Shown piece by piece: positions 32,439 through 44,277 of a stretch of DNA of 57,560 bases. The notes below the pieces were generated by a model. That model had not been told where the DNA came from. It worked only from the letters and a program-made list of their open reading frames with translations, and made no database searches. A program made the translations under genes and the position numbers. The number at the start of each line of letters is the position of its first letter. The stretch's first letter is position 1. Source of the DNA: Hymenochaete sp. R1 (taxonomy: Eukaryota > Basidiomycota > Agaricomycetes > Hymenochaetales > Hymenochaetaceae); contig JAFREE010000153.1 in NCBI GenBank assembly GCA_019400425.1, positions 1 to 57,560 of the forward strand. Reading direction: 5' to 3'.

Positions 32439-34374
32439 TCACCAAACCCTCACAATCCTTCCGATGGCCCACACCAACCCACCCCCACCGACGGGTACCA
32501 GCAATATCCACACCCCAATATCCCACATCACCCGCCTCCCAAACCGTCTGCGCTGTAATGCTCTCTCTTTCCTCACTAACAGCTCTTCTGTATCCCTGTC
32601 ATGTCTCCCTTCACCATCGACATCGTCAGCCTCAGCGTTAGAGTAATCAGTCCCGGCTGAGCCGGGGGCCTGCCCCGACTCTCGACGCAAAAGCGGCTGG
32701 GGGTTGATGAGAATCGACAGCGGTCTCCGCACGTTATGGACAATGATATGCAGCAGTGCGGGAAGGACGTAATTCGAGATGAGGACGAGCAAGACGGCCG
32801 CGTCTTCCAAGATGGGTTCTATGGCGCGTGGAAGTAGTGAGAGGAGGAAGAGGAGGAGGATGTGGGTGTAGCGGCTAAGCGGACGGGATGTGAAGCGGCG
32901 GACGGAACGGGGCAAGGGGAGAGTTGGGGAGGTGGATATGAGGGGTGGGATAGCGAGAAGGAGGATAAAGGTCGATAAAGTGAGGATGAGGGCTTGGACA
33001 GTGTATGAATCCTCCTTGAGAAATTAGACAGAAAAAGATGAGTTTAAGTTGGCCGTGCTGTTTGAGAATGAGGGAAGGCGTACCGAGTAGTCTTTGTCGC
33101 CGTGAGATTTGACGGATGGGAAGAGCAGAGGAAGAAGAAGGCCCGTGCCGACAAGTCCTGCCATGGAAGACATGGAGGACACGGAGAGGTATCGTTTTTC
33201 CTTCTTGTTCGTGCTCCCACGAAGTCCCATTATCCCAGAGTAAATCTGAAGAGTCGAAAACGACGCGAACGCAAATGCTACCGAGGCTTTGGGAAGAAGT
33301 CAGCTTATGGATTCAGTATTCAGGGACCCTGCTGTAAACTTACTGATGTCCTGGAACAAACGGCCCTGTGCCACCATGACTTTGTCCGTGTTGAGTGAAC
33401 CTTCGGCGTGGGCGTAGATAATCCCAATAAGCCATGCGATATACAAGCCGTCCGAGAAACTGCTGGAATATACCAAACGTTTGCTCTCTAAAGACGGTGC
33501 TACACAAAACCATGATAGGAAGATGGTGAACACAATAGACAACACGAGAGATATTGGCACAGGGGTAGGGGCGGTCCAGAGAGGTTCCATACAGCTGACC
33601 GCGCCTGCGCGACTTTCAGCTTCAACTACCAGACACGCTTAAATGACTGCTCATACCTTTGAAGTACACAACAGCTAGCAGTAAGCGAACTAGCGAGCTA
33701 CAGAATCGAGTCGAGGTCCTGATGAAAGACTTGGCCGTATCATGACTTCGGCCCCTCGCGAATGCCTCCGCCACAATGTCTCCTACATCCGTCTTGTGCG
33801 TGTACCGAGCGAGCAAAAACCAAATCTGACGTGAGAACACCGACAGGAATGAGAAGACGAGAAGGGCAGGGAGGGATATCTTGACGGGTGCCTGGCTACT
33901 GAGGATGAGCATAGCGCCCAACTTCAAGGATGGGGAGAGGAAGTAGATGAATGCAAGCTGGGGTCTGAGGACGATGCCCTGCCCGAGGGGATGCTCGTTC
34001 CTGCCAAGCCCCTCGTCGATGTCATCGTCGTCCCCGGAGAACTCAAAGGAACGGTCATCGCTGTCTTCACGGTCGTGGACGAGGATGAGAGCAGCGGAGG
34101 AATCGTTGGGTGAGGGTTCGTCTGAGGCGGTGGAAGCCAAAGAGTCGCGGGAATCGTTTGATAAGCGGGGGCTAGACGCCATGCGTGGGCACTGCAGACA
34201 TGGAACGTCCACCTGGTCGTCGTCGAGCTGCGGAGTGGGGAACGGACGTCTGTCTGTGAGCACACAGTACCGGCGACGGCGACGGCGAGAAGAAAGAATG
34301 CTGCGGAGACTCGGACTCGGATTCGGGATCTTGTGGACTTGGGGATTTGGGTCTCGGTCAATTATGTAAGACAT
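32439..34374 (-). CDS. Polytopic membrane protein, amino-acid-transporter-like
   Basis: The model is complement(32439-33014, 33084-33286, 33344-33604, 33657-34374), giving 585 aa; starting at 34182 (MASSPRLSND) would give 521 aa and is also plausible. After an acidic, Ser-rich N-terminal region come about eight to ten hydrophobic helices in scattered blocks: SLKLGAMLILSS, ISLPALLVFSFLSVFS, ISLVLSIVFTIFLSWF, VAFAFASFSTLQIYSG and ALILTLSTFILLLAIPP. The exon joined as DITSVAFAFASF resembles the region after the first helices in AAAP-type amino-acid permeases, but sequence motifs are weak and substrate is unknown. A long charged loop (DDVDGEGRHDRDTEE) sits before the last helix. The splice chain is in frame throughout, so the gene is real even though the family call is tentative. 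Confidence 0.65.
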
Positions 34375-34999
34375 CCTCCATTCGGGACAGGACACGAATT
34401 CAAAACTCAAGATCTCAAATTTACATGCAATGCCTTCACTGTTATTATTGAGTATCCACACTGTTACTGTAAGCAGGTAGAGAATATCATAATTTAGATC
34501 GTTTTGGCGCAGTGAAAAAAGTTTTTCTTCATTTCTAAGGGTAGCCAAGAGGAACAGAAACATGGATGATACCCACACACAGTATGAAGGTCATTACTGA
34601 AATGTCCGGACTGAACTAGACCAGAGAGTCGAAACATACCGTGTACTCAACCTCAGACGATGATCCCATACACCCAAAATAGTCAATGCAGACTCAATTG
34701 GTTGTATCACATAAGTCGAGCAATTCCATTTCCAAAGAAGACTGGGATGGGCTTCAAGGTATCCCAGAACATCGAGAGCCTACAGTGCTTGTAGTAACCT
34801 ATAGCTTCAGGCGCTTTCGGACCACACTATCGTTATTGCATTGGCTTCCTATGCAGCATGAGGGGAGTTGCATTATGATTAAAGGGCAGTTCTGTGCCTA
34901 CTAATCTACTAAAGATTAATCAAAAATCGAGTTCAACTTCAACGGATTAGGCCCGGACTCACATAAGTATAAGAAGAGATAAAGCAAAATACACGGCCC
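34375..34999. other. Intergenic between membrane-protein gene and bL35m
   Basis: A/T-rich; no supportable gene. Confidence 0.45.
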
Positions 35000-35334
35000 T
35001 CAGCTTCCATAAGGCAGCAGCTTGTGAAGTTTCGCACTCTGTGTTTTGTCGGAGTAAGCAGTCTGAGCCAGATGGTTTTTGGTGCCGTTGCTTTTGTGTG
35101 CGTTCAAATGCTGATGACAAGCATGGGCCTACATTAAAATGAAAGGCTCATGAGTCCAAATGCTCGTGCGTAGATGGGGGGCTGAGCACATACCCGCTTG
35201 AATTGACTGTTTGCAATTGCCTTCCACCGTTTCTTTGCTCCAGAATGGCTTTTGAGCTTTGGGAAACTTGACGCAGCAGACGTTGAGAACGCCCTCGAGC
35301 TCCCCACGAAGTTGAAGAGGCGTACAGAGAACAT
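35000..35334 (-). CDS. Mitochondrial large-subunit ribosomal protein bL35m
   Basis: The two-exon model complement(35000-35128, 35194-35334) gives 89 aa. The start MFSVRLFNFVGSSRAF is a short Arg/Ser/Phe presequence. The mature part SFPKLKSHSGAKKRWKAIAN, then SQFKR, is the hallmark of bacterial-type L35 (K.K.HSG..KR.K....FKR). The second exon continues with AHACHQHLNAHKSN and ends KLHKLLPYGS, matching the fungal mitochondrial version that ends in a KLLPYG-type motif. Upstream in-frame codons extend far into the UFD2 gene on the other strand and are not credible coding sequence; an ATG at MMTKDGF, 12 codons further upstream, is an alternative start. The gene lies divergent from UFD2 with 170 bp between start codons. 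Confidence 0.87.
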
Positions 35335-35504
35335 GAATGAAAGCGTGAAGCCGTCCTTCGTCATCATCAGCGACACTTTGCGCTGAGATGATCGACGTCG
35401 ACGTTGAATGGTTGCCGCGCGTCGACAGATTCTCTTTAGCCTTTGACCTGCATAACTACGCCGACTGTCATTCCAGTTCGCCACGCTCATAGTTATCGGC
35501 GACC
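35335..35504. promoter_or_regulatory. Short divergent promoter, bL35m / UFD2
   Basis: Only 170 bp separate the two start codons, so both genes must share or overlap promoter elements. No TATA box is apparent. Confidence 0.55.
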
Positions 35505-38500
35505 ATGAGTGAGAATGCTGCACCGACTCCGAGGGATGATGTCGACAAAGTAAGTCAGGATCAATAGCGTGCTTCGACAACAATGAGCTGACCGAGCTTC
35601 GTCCCAAGATGCGCCTCAAGAGACTAGCTAAGCTTGGTACTCCCGCTCCTTCGCCCGGCGCTGCCTCCTCCGCTGCCTCCCCACCTCCAAGCTCTCCTGC
35701 AAACTCTACGGGCGCCAGAACGAAACCAAAACCCAGTCCAGCTCCTGCTGCCATTGCTTCGACGCCTCCGCCGGTGGCGTCGTCCTCGTCCGCGCCGCCC
35801 ATTAGAAAGGCAACACCGAATGTGTCCGTAAAGCTCGATGTATCCACTTGGGAGCACGACGCCATTACTCAAGTCTTCGGGATCACCCTTGATGTACGCG
35901 CTTCTACCGCTGATTAGAATGTACCTTGCATTAATGATCGATTAGAGAGCATATGCTGAACAAAGAAGCTTTAAGCCAGTGTGGCTCAAGACGCTGCAGC
36001 AAGAATTAGAGTCGGAACAGCCTGGTGCGCATGATCACTCTGTTGATTTGAACTATAATAATACTCCCGTGTGGAATCATCAGGTGGACCGAGGCCGCTC
36101 AAGGTCACGCAAGAAGTAGCGGACAGGATATTGATCGCACGGCTCGATGTGGACCCTAACGCAATGTCGTGCGTATATGTTATTCTGCGAGGGTATTCAT
36201 GACATTTATCCTTAATGTCTGGATAGTGATGATGTAGAGTACCTTCCGGTCCTTGCGTCACTCCCACCCAACGAAACAGTGTTCGACTATCTCGTGGGTT
36301 GCTGGAGGCGCCACAATGGCATACGAGCGGCTTTAGTCAAGAAAGTAAGCACGCTTCCCTCATGAAAGTTACTTACTGCTGATTGGCCTGGGATGAGCCA
36401 GAATTACACCCCGCAGGACACTCAGCACGCGCTGTCTGTATTAGACAAGCTCAAAGAACTAATTATAAGTTATGCAGGGTTGGATCTGCAAGATCCAAGC
36501 ATGTTCCCTCAGCCAGAGACGTCAGTCCCAATAATAAGTACATCTAAGCCCATTCTCATTATTGGCTCTGCAGAAAACCACTAGGACCCCCAGAACTCTT
36601 GTCAAGTCTCCTCTCCCTATCAAGCCTCACCGACCCTCTCTCAAGTAGCCAATCCAACACCGTCCTTCCTTCAACCGAAGTCCCCCTCTTCCTACAAGAC
36701 CTCGCCCACCGATTTGAACCCGATAACGCTATCCCCGACGTCCTCGGCGGGACGATCCGCCTCCTTCTCTTCAACGATTGCCTCGCTACACGCGAGGGCT
36801 TAGGCGGCGCAGATGCCGGCTGGCGACGTGTGATGAGCGGGCTGGAGGCGCTTATCTCGATCAAGCCGATTGCGGTCGCATTGACGAGAATGCCGGAGTG
36901 GAATCCGGAGCGGGCGACCGCACCGAGTCTGGAACTGACGAGCTTGATGGGACCCTTATTAAGATTGGGTGTGTTTGGGAAAGAGTGGGTGAGTGTTGTA
37001 TTTCTTACATAGCTCTGGAAGAAATTTGTTGGCTGACGGAAACAAAAAGACGTATATTGGCAATACATACTTCTCTGACCCAGAAAAAAGGAGCCAAGGA
37101 GACGTGGAGTCTTCAAATGCCAGTCTGAGGGGTACGCTCAGGAGTCTGCAGGTTTGTGCTTTCGTTCGTGTCAGTCTAAGCCACTGCTGATGTCGTATAC
37201 ACAGTCGTCGCTCTTTCAAGTATTCAACACCTTAGTCCGAGCGTCACCTGAATCCAGGGAGTCAGTCTTGCAGTACTTCTCAAGGGTCGTTTCGCTCAAC
37301 GTGAAGAGGGGTGGCATGCAGGTAGGATCGGTCTATTTTACATTCACCCTCTTTTTCGATAGGCGCCTCATACGCTGAATAGGTCGATCCAAACACCGTT
37401 GCTTCCGATAGTTTTATGATCAACCTCCAATCCGTTCTCTTGAGCTTTGCTGAGCCATTCATGGATGCTACATACTCAAAGGTAAGCTTGGTCCTCAGAT
37501 TTACTACCCTACATCTATTAATTTATGTTTTCCCTCCAGATTGATCGAATCGATCCTCTATATTTGGGCCGAACAGACCGAGTCGATGTTAAAGAAGAAA
37601 CGCGCCTTAAGGCCACAAGCGACGAAGTCTCGAAGTGGGCCGAAGAGGTCAAAGCTGGCGGTGGTATGTTGCCTTCCAATGTCCAAGGGGGAGGGGAGAG
37701 GACACTAAGACGAGATGAAACTGATGCGCACCTCCGCAGGCCCAGCACCAAACTTTATCTCGGACATCTTCTACTTGAACACTGCGATGAATCACTACGG
37801 ACTTACTCGCGCGATCCAATCATTTAATGATTTGCACAAGCAAGTCGACGACATCTCGAGGCATATTGAGTTTTTGAATGGGACACTGGGGAGTATCCCC
37901 GCTGGCGTGAGTGCTAATCCTCCGTATAATGGTTTGTGATGGTTTGAAGGCCCATTGTATTGACCATAAATGGGACTGTAGAACCCGTTGATAATGCGTA
38001 CCCAAGCTGCGATCGAAGCCGCCAAGAAAGAAAAGGCGAAGATCCACACGGAGCAATTCGCGTACCAAGTGCAGCTATTGGACCCGGAATTCGTACTCCG
38101 ACAGTTGGGCTTCACGAACTTTATGGAGACGTGGCTTATTCGTCTCGTCGATCCGAAGAAGGCGCACCCGAAGAGTAATGTTCAGTAAGTATCCCTCCGT
38201 CTTTTGTGTGTCATAGTCGTTGGGCTTACGATTGGAACTATAGAGTTCCTCTACCCAAAGATATCCCGACCGAGTTCAGGATGTTGCCGGAGTACTTCAT
38301 TGAGGATATTGTAGACTTCTTGTTGTTCCTCATGGTGTAAGTCGCATTTATCCTGGCAATTTCTGACATTGAAATGTAGTATTAATCGCGGCGATGCAGG
38401 AACGCGCCTCAGACGTACAACCTCTCGGGAAAAAATGAGTTGGTCATCTGGGCGCTGACGTTCCTCCGTTCGACGTGGTACATCAACAACCCGTTCCTGA

Positions 38501-40067
38501 AATCCAAGATCAACGAGGTACGATCTTACTGTTCATCTTTTCGCCGATTGGAACAGAAGCAATTTTGACATGAGTATGCAGTCAATTTTTTACGGCACAC
38601 TTGCGTACGGAAGGGAGCAAAACGGTGTGCTTGGCAACGTCTTGAATACACATTTATTCGCTCTGGAACATCTTATTCCTGCGTTGATGTCATTTTACAT
38701 TGGTATGCACGAAATTACTTGCTGAGGTCCTTTTGATACGAATTCAAGTGCAGAGGTTGAGCAAACGGGTGCCAGTTCTCAGTTTTATGATAAATTCAGT
38801 AAGCAACGCTGTGATTTTCTTCGGAGCGGAGGCTAACTTCTGCTACCTAGATGCTCGGTGATTAAGAATTTTGTGATATTTTAAAAATTATTTTGTCTGA
38901 CAAACGTCCCAGTCGGAATATTGCATACATCCTTAAGGCTGTCTGGAACAACCCATCGCACCGGCAAGCTTTGAACAAAGAGGCGAAGTGAGCTCTTCCT
39001 TTTTATCGACAATGCTCTGTGGTCTCTAATATCCCCCAGAAACATGGATAAATTTGTCCGATTCGTCAATCTTATGATCAACGACGTCACATACCTCATG
39101 GATGAGTCGCTTAGCGAACTATCGCAAATCGCGGCCATCGAGCACGAGATGGGGACACCCGAGTGGCAGACTCAATCAATGCAACATCGACGGGAAAGAG
39201 AAGGCACGCTTCGCGGACTGGAGCGACACGCCTCCGGATACACCACCCTCGGTCGCTCTACCGTCGACCTCCTCATGATCTTTACCGCCGAGACCAAAGA
39301 ACCCTTCATGGTTCCCGAGATCGTGGACAAACTCGCTGCGATGCTTGACTACAACCTTGACGCGCTCGTCGGTCCGCGCTGCGCGAATCTCAAAGTGAAG
39401 GACCGCGAAAAGTATCGGTTCGACCCACGCAAGCTGCTCAGCGATATTTTGCAGATCTATCTCAACTTGGCAAATCAGTCTGAGTTCGTGCGGGCGGTAG
39501 CGAATGATGGGAGGAGCTACAAGAAGGAGCTGTTTGAGCGCGCAGCGGGGATTGCGAGGCATCGGGTGTTGAAGACGGATGATGAGATTGAGCAGTTGAG
39601 GCTCTTTGTGGTGAAGGTGGAGGAGATGAAGGCAACACTTGAGGCTGAGGACGATCTGGGAGAAGTACCAGACGAGTATCTTGGCGAGCCTCTGCATTCT
39701 CTCAAGTCCCCGAGCTTGTATACTGATATGAGAATGTCTATAGACCCGTTGATGTGCACTCTGATGCGTGATCCAGTCATCTTGCCATCATCGAAGGTCA
39801 CCATCGACCGATCCACGATCAAAGCACACTTACTTTCAGACTCGAAGGATCCTTTCAACCGAGCGCCACTCGCCATCGAAGATGTTGTACCCAGTGAGTA
39901 TCAAATCGTGACTCTCCTAAATGAGGACTTAACCAATGACTACTTGTGTAGATGAGGAACTGAAGGCGCAGATTGACACCTTCCTCGCGGAACGCAAGAG
40001 CAAGAAGACGGCCCTCGACATGCCGGAAGCTGAGGTTGTCAACATGGGCATGGACATTGCAGACTAA
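35505..40067 (+). CDS. UFD2: Ubiquitin conjugation factor E4 (UFD2), U-box
   Basis: 21 exons give 1128 aa: 35505-35549, 35609-35893, 35946-36024, 36084-36168, 36227-36344, 36402-36520, 36574-36988, 37050-37151, 37205-37321, 37383-37481, 37540-37663, 37740-37906, 37982-38184, 38244-38336, 38400-38517, 38582-38702, 38754-38798, 38851-38857, 38913-38987, 39040-39893 and 39952-40067. The N-terminus is Pro/Ala/Ser-rich. The long helical Ufd2 core follows ([49 protein letters not shown]). The C-terminal U-box, residues ~1035-1105, reads [31 protein letters not shown] and DPFNRAPL. Ufd2 extends ubiquitin chains on preformed conjugates and works with Cdc48. Every junction keeps frame. Exon 18 is 7 nt. 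Confidence 0.93.
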
Positions 40068-40259
40068 TCATGGGACAATTAAAGGACGCACAATATTGCA
40101 TAGAATAACCCATCCTTTTTTTTTCCTCGCATACTCTTTGTGCTCATACATGTACACTAATATCTATCAGTTTAAAGCAAGAATCCGTATCAATGGACAC
40201 AACCCAAACCAAGAAAGGAAGAAATATAGCAATTTCAAAGACGGGTCCCGACAGATAGT

Positions 40260-41179
40260 CTAACTTGGAGGATATGTAGCATTCACGTCGGGCGCAACCA
40301 TCATGAAGGTACCACCTACTGGGCTACCCAACCCGTTGTCAGCCGCGAAACGGCTTAGATTGAAATTATACCTCGAATCGTCCGAATCGAGGCTCGCCAA
40401 CTCCATCTCCTCGCCGAACGCGCACGGCTGGTCGAATAAGAAGAAAACATAGCTGTGCGCCGAACGACGTAAACGTTTATCAGTAAAATGTTCCGAATGC
40501 ACCGTAAACGCCCTCTGAAACGCCGCATGCCAGTGGGTAAAAGAGAAAAAACGACCTACCGATGCGCATCAGATCCGTTGACAGGTCTCGGATCCCAGTA
40601 GAAATTCCAAGCCGGCGTCGAGTTTAAGAGCCAACTCAAGCCATCCGAGTTGGGCTCTCCGAGTGTGTAGTTCCCTGCGAAGAAGTGGCGAACCTGCGAG
40701 ACTGAGCGATTCTGGGGTGTTGGCGCATCGAGGTCGACCATAGCGATCATGAATGTTTGCTTGGTGGCTTCGGGAGATGCGTTTTGAATACCGAACATCG
40801 GCGCAGGGATTGTTGCTTTTCCGGAAATAGAACAGACGAGGGAGGATGAGAGCGCGTTTGGATGGTGGAGTTGATGGAAGAGTGCGTTACCGTTTCGGGG
40901 AAGATGTTTCCCTGCTTCCACATCGACGATGGTCTTGTTTACCTGAGGATAAACTACCTCAAGCAGATCTTTCGGCCGGAACGTCATGGACACGTCCTGC
41001 GGAATCTAGGAAGGCGAAAGAACCAATGCGTCAGGCGGATCGGCCATAGGTATGATTTTGAAGAGCCGCACATCTGCTGCTTCGAAAGCAGACTGGACCT
41101 TAGCTAGGCTAGCATCATGCGCGCTGCATAGCAGGGCTAGGGTAGAAAAGCAGTAAGCAATTAAGGACGTGGAAATCAT
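40260..41179 (-). CDS. Secreted PEBP-like protein, copy 1
   Basis: The model is complement(40260-40452, 40560-40815, 40891-41005, 41072-41179), giving 223 aa. A signal peptide covers ~1-20 (SLIAYCFSTLALLCSA). PEBP motifs are present: AMVDLDAPTPQ followed by VRHFFAGNY (conserved region 1 with the Asp and His of the anion pocket), then GSDAHRSYVFFLFDQP (region 2, split by an intron after CAT CG). The end is NGLGSPVGGTFMMVAP. PEBP/RKIP proteins bind phospholipid headgroups or kinases; secreted fungal forms are of unknown role. Several N-glycosylation sequons (NGSD, NKTI, NRSV, NYTL) are present. It lies tail-to-tail with UFD2, 192 bp apart. It is the most divergent of three tandem copies. Confidence 0.85.
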
Positions 41180-41667
41180 GACGATGGAAAGAATTCTGAG
41201 GAAACATTTCAGTTTCAGTGCCCCAGCTCTTTAAGTATTCGTAAAGACGTGGCGATGTCAGCCAATGGCCAGAGTTTGGTCAAGGCTGGCATTAGCGGAC
41301 GTTCATATAGCCAACGGGAGAACGTAATCTAAACGGTGCAGATTTGACTTATTTGGCGATGTACTGAAGGGTCGCTTAAGTGTCAAAAAACTAGGCTGGC
41401 TGCGAAATGTGTTGTATTTGAAAATCTGCCTTTGCGCTCCATCAGACGCCTAAAAAAATCGATGCCGAGCGTCCCCGATAATGGCAGTCAGGCATACATT
41501 CCAGCATAATGAAACAAAATATCGCCGGCTTTGAGTTAAGCGCTTTCGCGCAGACTGCGCAGTTCTAGTACGAAACGGCCGTTCTACGAAAGTAATAACC
41601 ATTGTTCATAATTGTGAATCAATTCATCAGAAACGTGACATAGAACCAATACAGTAACCTGGAGATT
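41180..41667. other. Spacer between PEBP copies 1 and 2
   Basis: No gene; holds the copy 1 promoter. Confidence 0.45.
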
Positions 41668-42502
41668 TCAAGCCGTTGTCGCCGTTGTGTTCGGGTCAGG
41701 CCCAACAAGAATGAAACTCCCGCCAAGGGGGTCTCCGAGCCCAACGTCAAGTGCAAATTGCGAGATGTTGAAGTTGTTGGTAGGCGTACTCGCGTTGACC
41801 TCCGTCTGGTCATTAAATCCGGAAGGTTGGCTAAACAAGAGGAACACATAGCTAGATAAAGGCGCTGAATCAATAGCGTGATACACATATACAACCTTTC
41901 TATAACTTACCGATGGGGATCTGAACCCGCCGGCGGTGTTGGCTGCTTGAACTCGGACAACGCAGGCGTTGAATTTGCGAGCAAAGAAAGCCCCTCAACG
42001 TCCGGGGAAGTCAGGTTGAAGTTACCGCCCAAAAAGTGGCGTATCTGTGCGCTCGATGGATCTTGAGGAGTCGGAGCATCGAGATCGACCATTGCTACGA
42101 CGAAAGAGCCCGCGTTTGCATCCGTGGACGCATTTTGTATGCCAAAGATAGGCGGAATAGCTGTCTCTGTGGATCGTGATAGAGAGGCTCGTCGTATTAC
42201 CAAGAAGATATGCATGGATACTCACGGTTACGAGCTAGCTGATCCCCTGCAGTCACGTTTACGGATGAGCCATCTGCCTGAGGAAATGACACCTCGAGCA
42301 GCGTGGTGGGGCTGAAGGTTATGGTGGCGTTTTCTGGGATCTTGCAATTTTTCAAACTCAGCTTGAGTATGGAAAATAAAGCCGATTCACGTACGTTTGC
42401 CCCTTCGAAGGCAGCCGTCACTTGCTCCAAACTGATGTCCTGAGCATTAGAGAGCAATGCACCAAGAGCAATACATAGAGAGAAAACTAAGCGCGAGAGC
42501 AT
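41668..42502 (-). CDS. Secreted PEBP-like protein, copy 2
   Basis: The model is complement(41668-41851, 41911-42160, 42226-42340, 42395-42502), giving 218 aa. The signal peptide is LVFSLCIALGALLSNA, cleaved before QDISLEQ. The body has FSPTTLLEVSFPQADGSSV, PPIFGIQNASTDA, AMVDLDAPTPQ, IRHFLGGNF, GSDPHRYVFLLFSQP and a C-terminal GLGDPLGGSFILVGPDP. First and second exons are 108 and 115 nt, exactly as in copy 1. Asn-X-Ser/Thr sites are frequent. Copies 2 and 3 are closer to each other than to copy 1, judged by LGGNF, STPALSEF and VGPDP. Extracellular location is predicted; ligand unknown. Confidence 0.87.
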
Positions 42503-43055
42503 TGTAAAGACGGTTGGTTTCCTTCGTGCACCTTCATTCCCCTTATATTTTACTGTGAAAATATGTTGCTTGAGACCCGGCTCGCGAGGTCGTTGCTGCG
42601 TGTCGCCATATGCTCTGCAGCTTCTACGATTTGCGACCGGCCGCCGAAACCTCGCACCATTTCCACGCCTAGGCTTAGATTAATCCCACACGACCAACAG
42701 TGTACAATATCGATGTGTTGGATTGAACAAGGAAAGGTGGAGTGAGCGCATTCCGTTCCGATATTGAGGCGCGATGGAGTCCAATCAACGATCAAGTATG
42801 AAAAAAATCGTTCTCACTGTGATGGCGCTCGGGCTCAGTCATGCGAATTCTACAGCATCCTTTGTAAACATTTGTTCACATCCAGCTCGAAAGGACGCGC
42901 TGTCGAAGGCAACTGGAATGAATGAGAAGCAGCGCAGGAGACAACTGCCGGTGCGTCGGTATTTCGGCAATAAACATAAACACATGATATTTCCGTAACT
43001 GGAGACTGAGCATATAGTCACTGAATGTTATGAGGTGATGTTTTCTGGAAATAGT
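42503..43055. other. Spacer between PEBP copies 2 and 3
   Basis: No gene. A TATA-like AAAATATAAGG on the minus strand sits ~40 bp upstream of the copy 2 start. Confidence 0.45.
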
Positions 43056-43891
43056 TCAAGTGCTGGGATCGGGCCCAACGAACATGAAGCTCCCGCCCAG
43101 TGGATTTCCAAGACCCGTTTCAGCAGCAAAGTCGCTGATACTGAAATTAGTGACTGGAGTTGTGGAATTCACCTCCGTCTGATTATTAAACCCGTCAGGC
43201 TGTTGGAACAGCAGGAAAACGTATCTATTCATAACTGCATCAGGAACTGGGAGTGATCGCGCATTTTTAGTATCGAAGTCAGAAGAGCTTACCGATGAGG
43301 GTCAGAACCAGGAGGAGGCGCGGGCTGAATAAACTCGGAAAGTGCTGGTGTACTATTCGACAAGAGGATGACGCCTTGCGAGGTCGTGCGACCAAGTTGA
43401 AAGTTGCCTCCCAAAAAATGTCTGATTTCCGATTCGTTCGGCATCTGCGGGGTGGGTGGATCCAGGTCTACCATCGCCACGACAAATGTACCACTCGGGG
43501 ACGCAAATGATCCTGCTTGCTGTATGCCAAATTGTGGAGGAATGGCAGTTTCTAAAGCAAGTTCGCGAGAAAAGTGTCAGTAGTGATGTTTTTTTTATGA
43601 TCTAAACGCACCATTGCGGGGTAACTGTACGCTTGCATGGACGGGTACAGATGATCCGTCGGCTTGAGGAAAGCTAACTTCAAGAAGAAGGGACGGGCTG
43701 AAAGTGATATTTGCCGCGTTAGTCACCTGAAATGTGCTGTGCTCAGTCTCCTCGTTCGTTCGCAGCACTGAACAATACTAACTTACGTTGAAGTCTTGGA
43801 AAGATTGTTCAACACTTGCGAGGCTTGTGTCTTGAGCAAAGGCAAAAGACGCCACAGAAAGCAGCGAAAGGAGTATCGGAGCGGTGAACAT
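43056..43891 (-). CDS. Secreted PEBP-like protein, copy 3
   Basis: The model is complement(43056-43224, 43293-43551, 43612-43726, 43787-43891), giving 215 aa. The signal peptide (ILLSLLSVASFAFA) is followed by QDTSLASVEQSFQ. The body has FSPSLLLEVSFPQADGSSV, PPQFGIQQAGSF, AMVDLDPPTPQ, IRHFLGGNF, GSDPHRYVFLLFQQP and GLGNPLGGSFMFVGPDP. Exon 2 is again 115 nt; exon 1 is one codon shorter than in the other copies. Splice phases are identical in all three genes, showing tandem duplication of a four-exon ancestor. A TATA element lies ~65 bp upstream. Confidence 0.87.
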
Positions 43892-44277
43892 GATGTCCTT
43901 GATATTTCTAAACTTGAGTGAAGGGATGTCTTTCCCTTGTTACATGCGGCAGAGTTTTATACTTTGTAGAGGCAGAAGGTGCGATGCGTGCGACGAACGG
44001 AGTTCCGTAGGTGTGAAGGTCGGTCCATATACTTGAGGAATTTCGGAACTGTGAGCTCATTGACAAAGGACAATCATTTTCATGACGACCTGGGAATAGC
44101 TTCCACAGCGTCACAAGGCACAGCGAGACTCTACAAAAAGAGTTCATGCGTTGAACCCACACGCTTGCCCAAGGAAGGAGTCGAAGAAGAAAGCTTACTG
44201 TATACGCCATACTTGCGGCATGTTGCAATATGATGGGATACACACACACGCTTCAAAGGAATGCAAGTAATCATTTA
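43892..44277. other. Spacer between PEBP copy 3 and alcohol dehydrogenase
   Basis: Contains the PEBP copy 3 promoter and the ADH 3' flank; no gene. Confidence 0.45.
43954..43961 (-). promoter_or_regulatory. TATA box of PEBP copy 3
   Basis: TATAAAAC on the minus strand, 63-70 bp upstream of the ATG at 43891. Confidence 0.5.

Noticed and set aside
35335..35865. Long in-frame N-terminal extension of bL35m
   Set aside because: It runs antisense across UFD2 exons 1-2, is Gly/Ala-rich in mirror of the UFD2 Pro/Ala region, and bL35m proteins are short.
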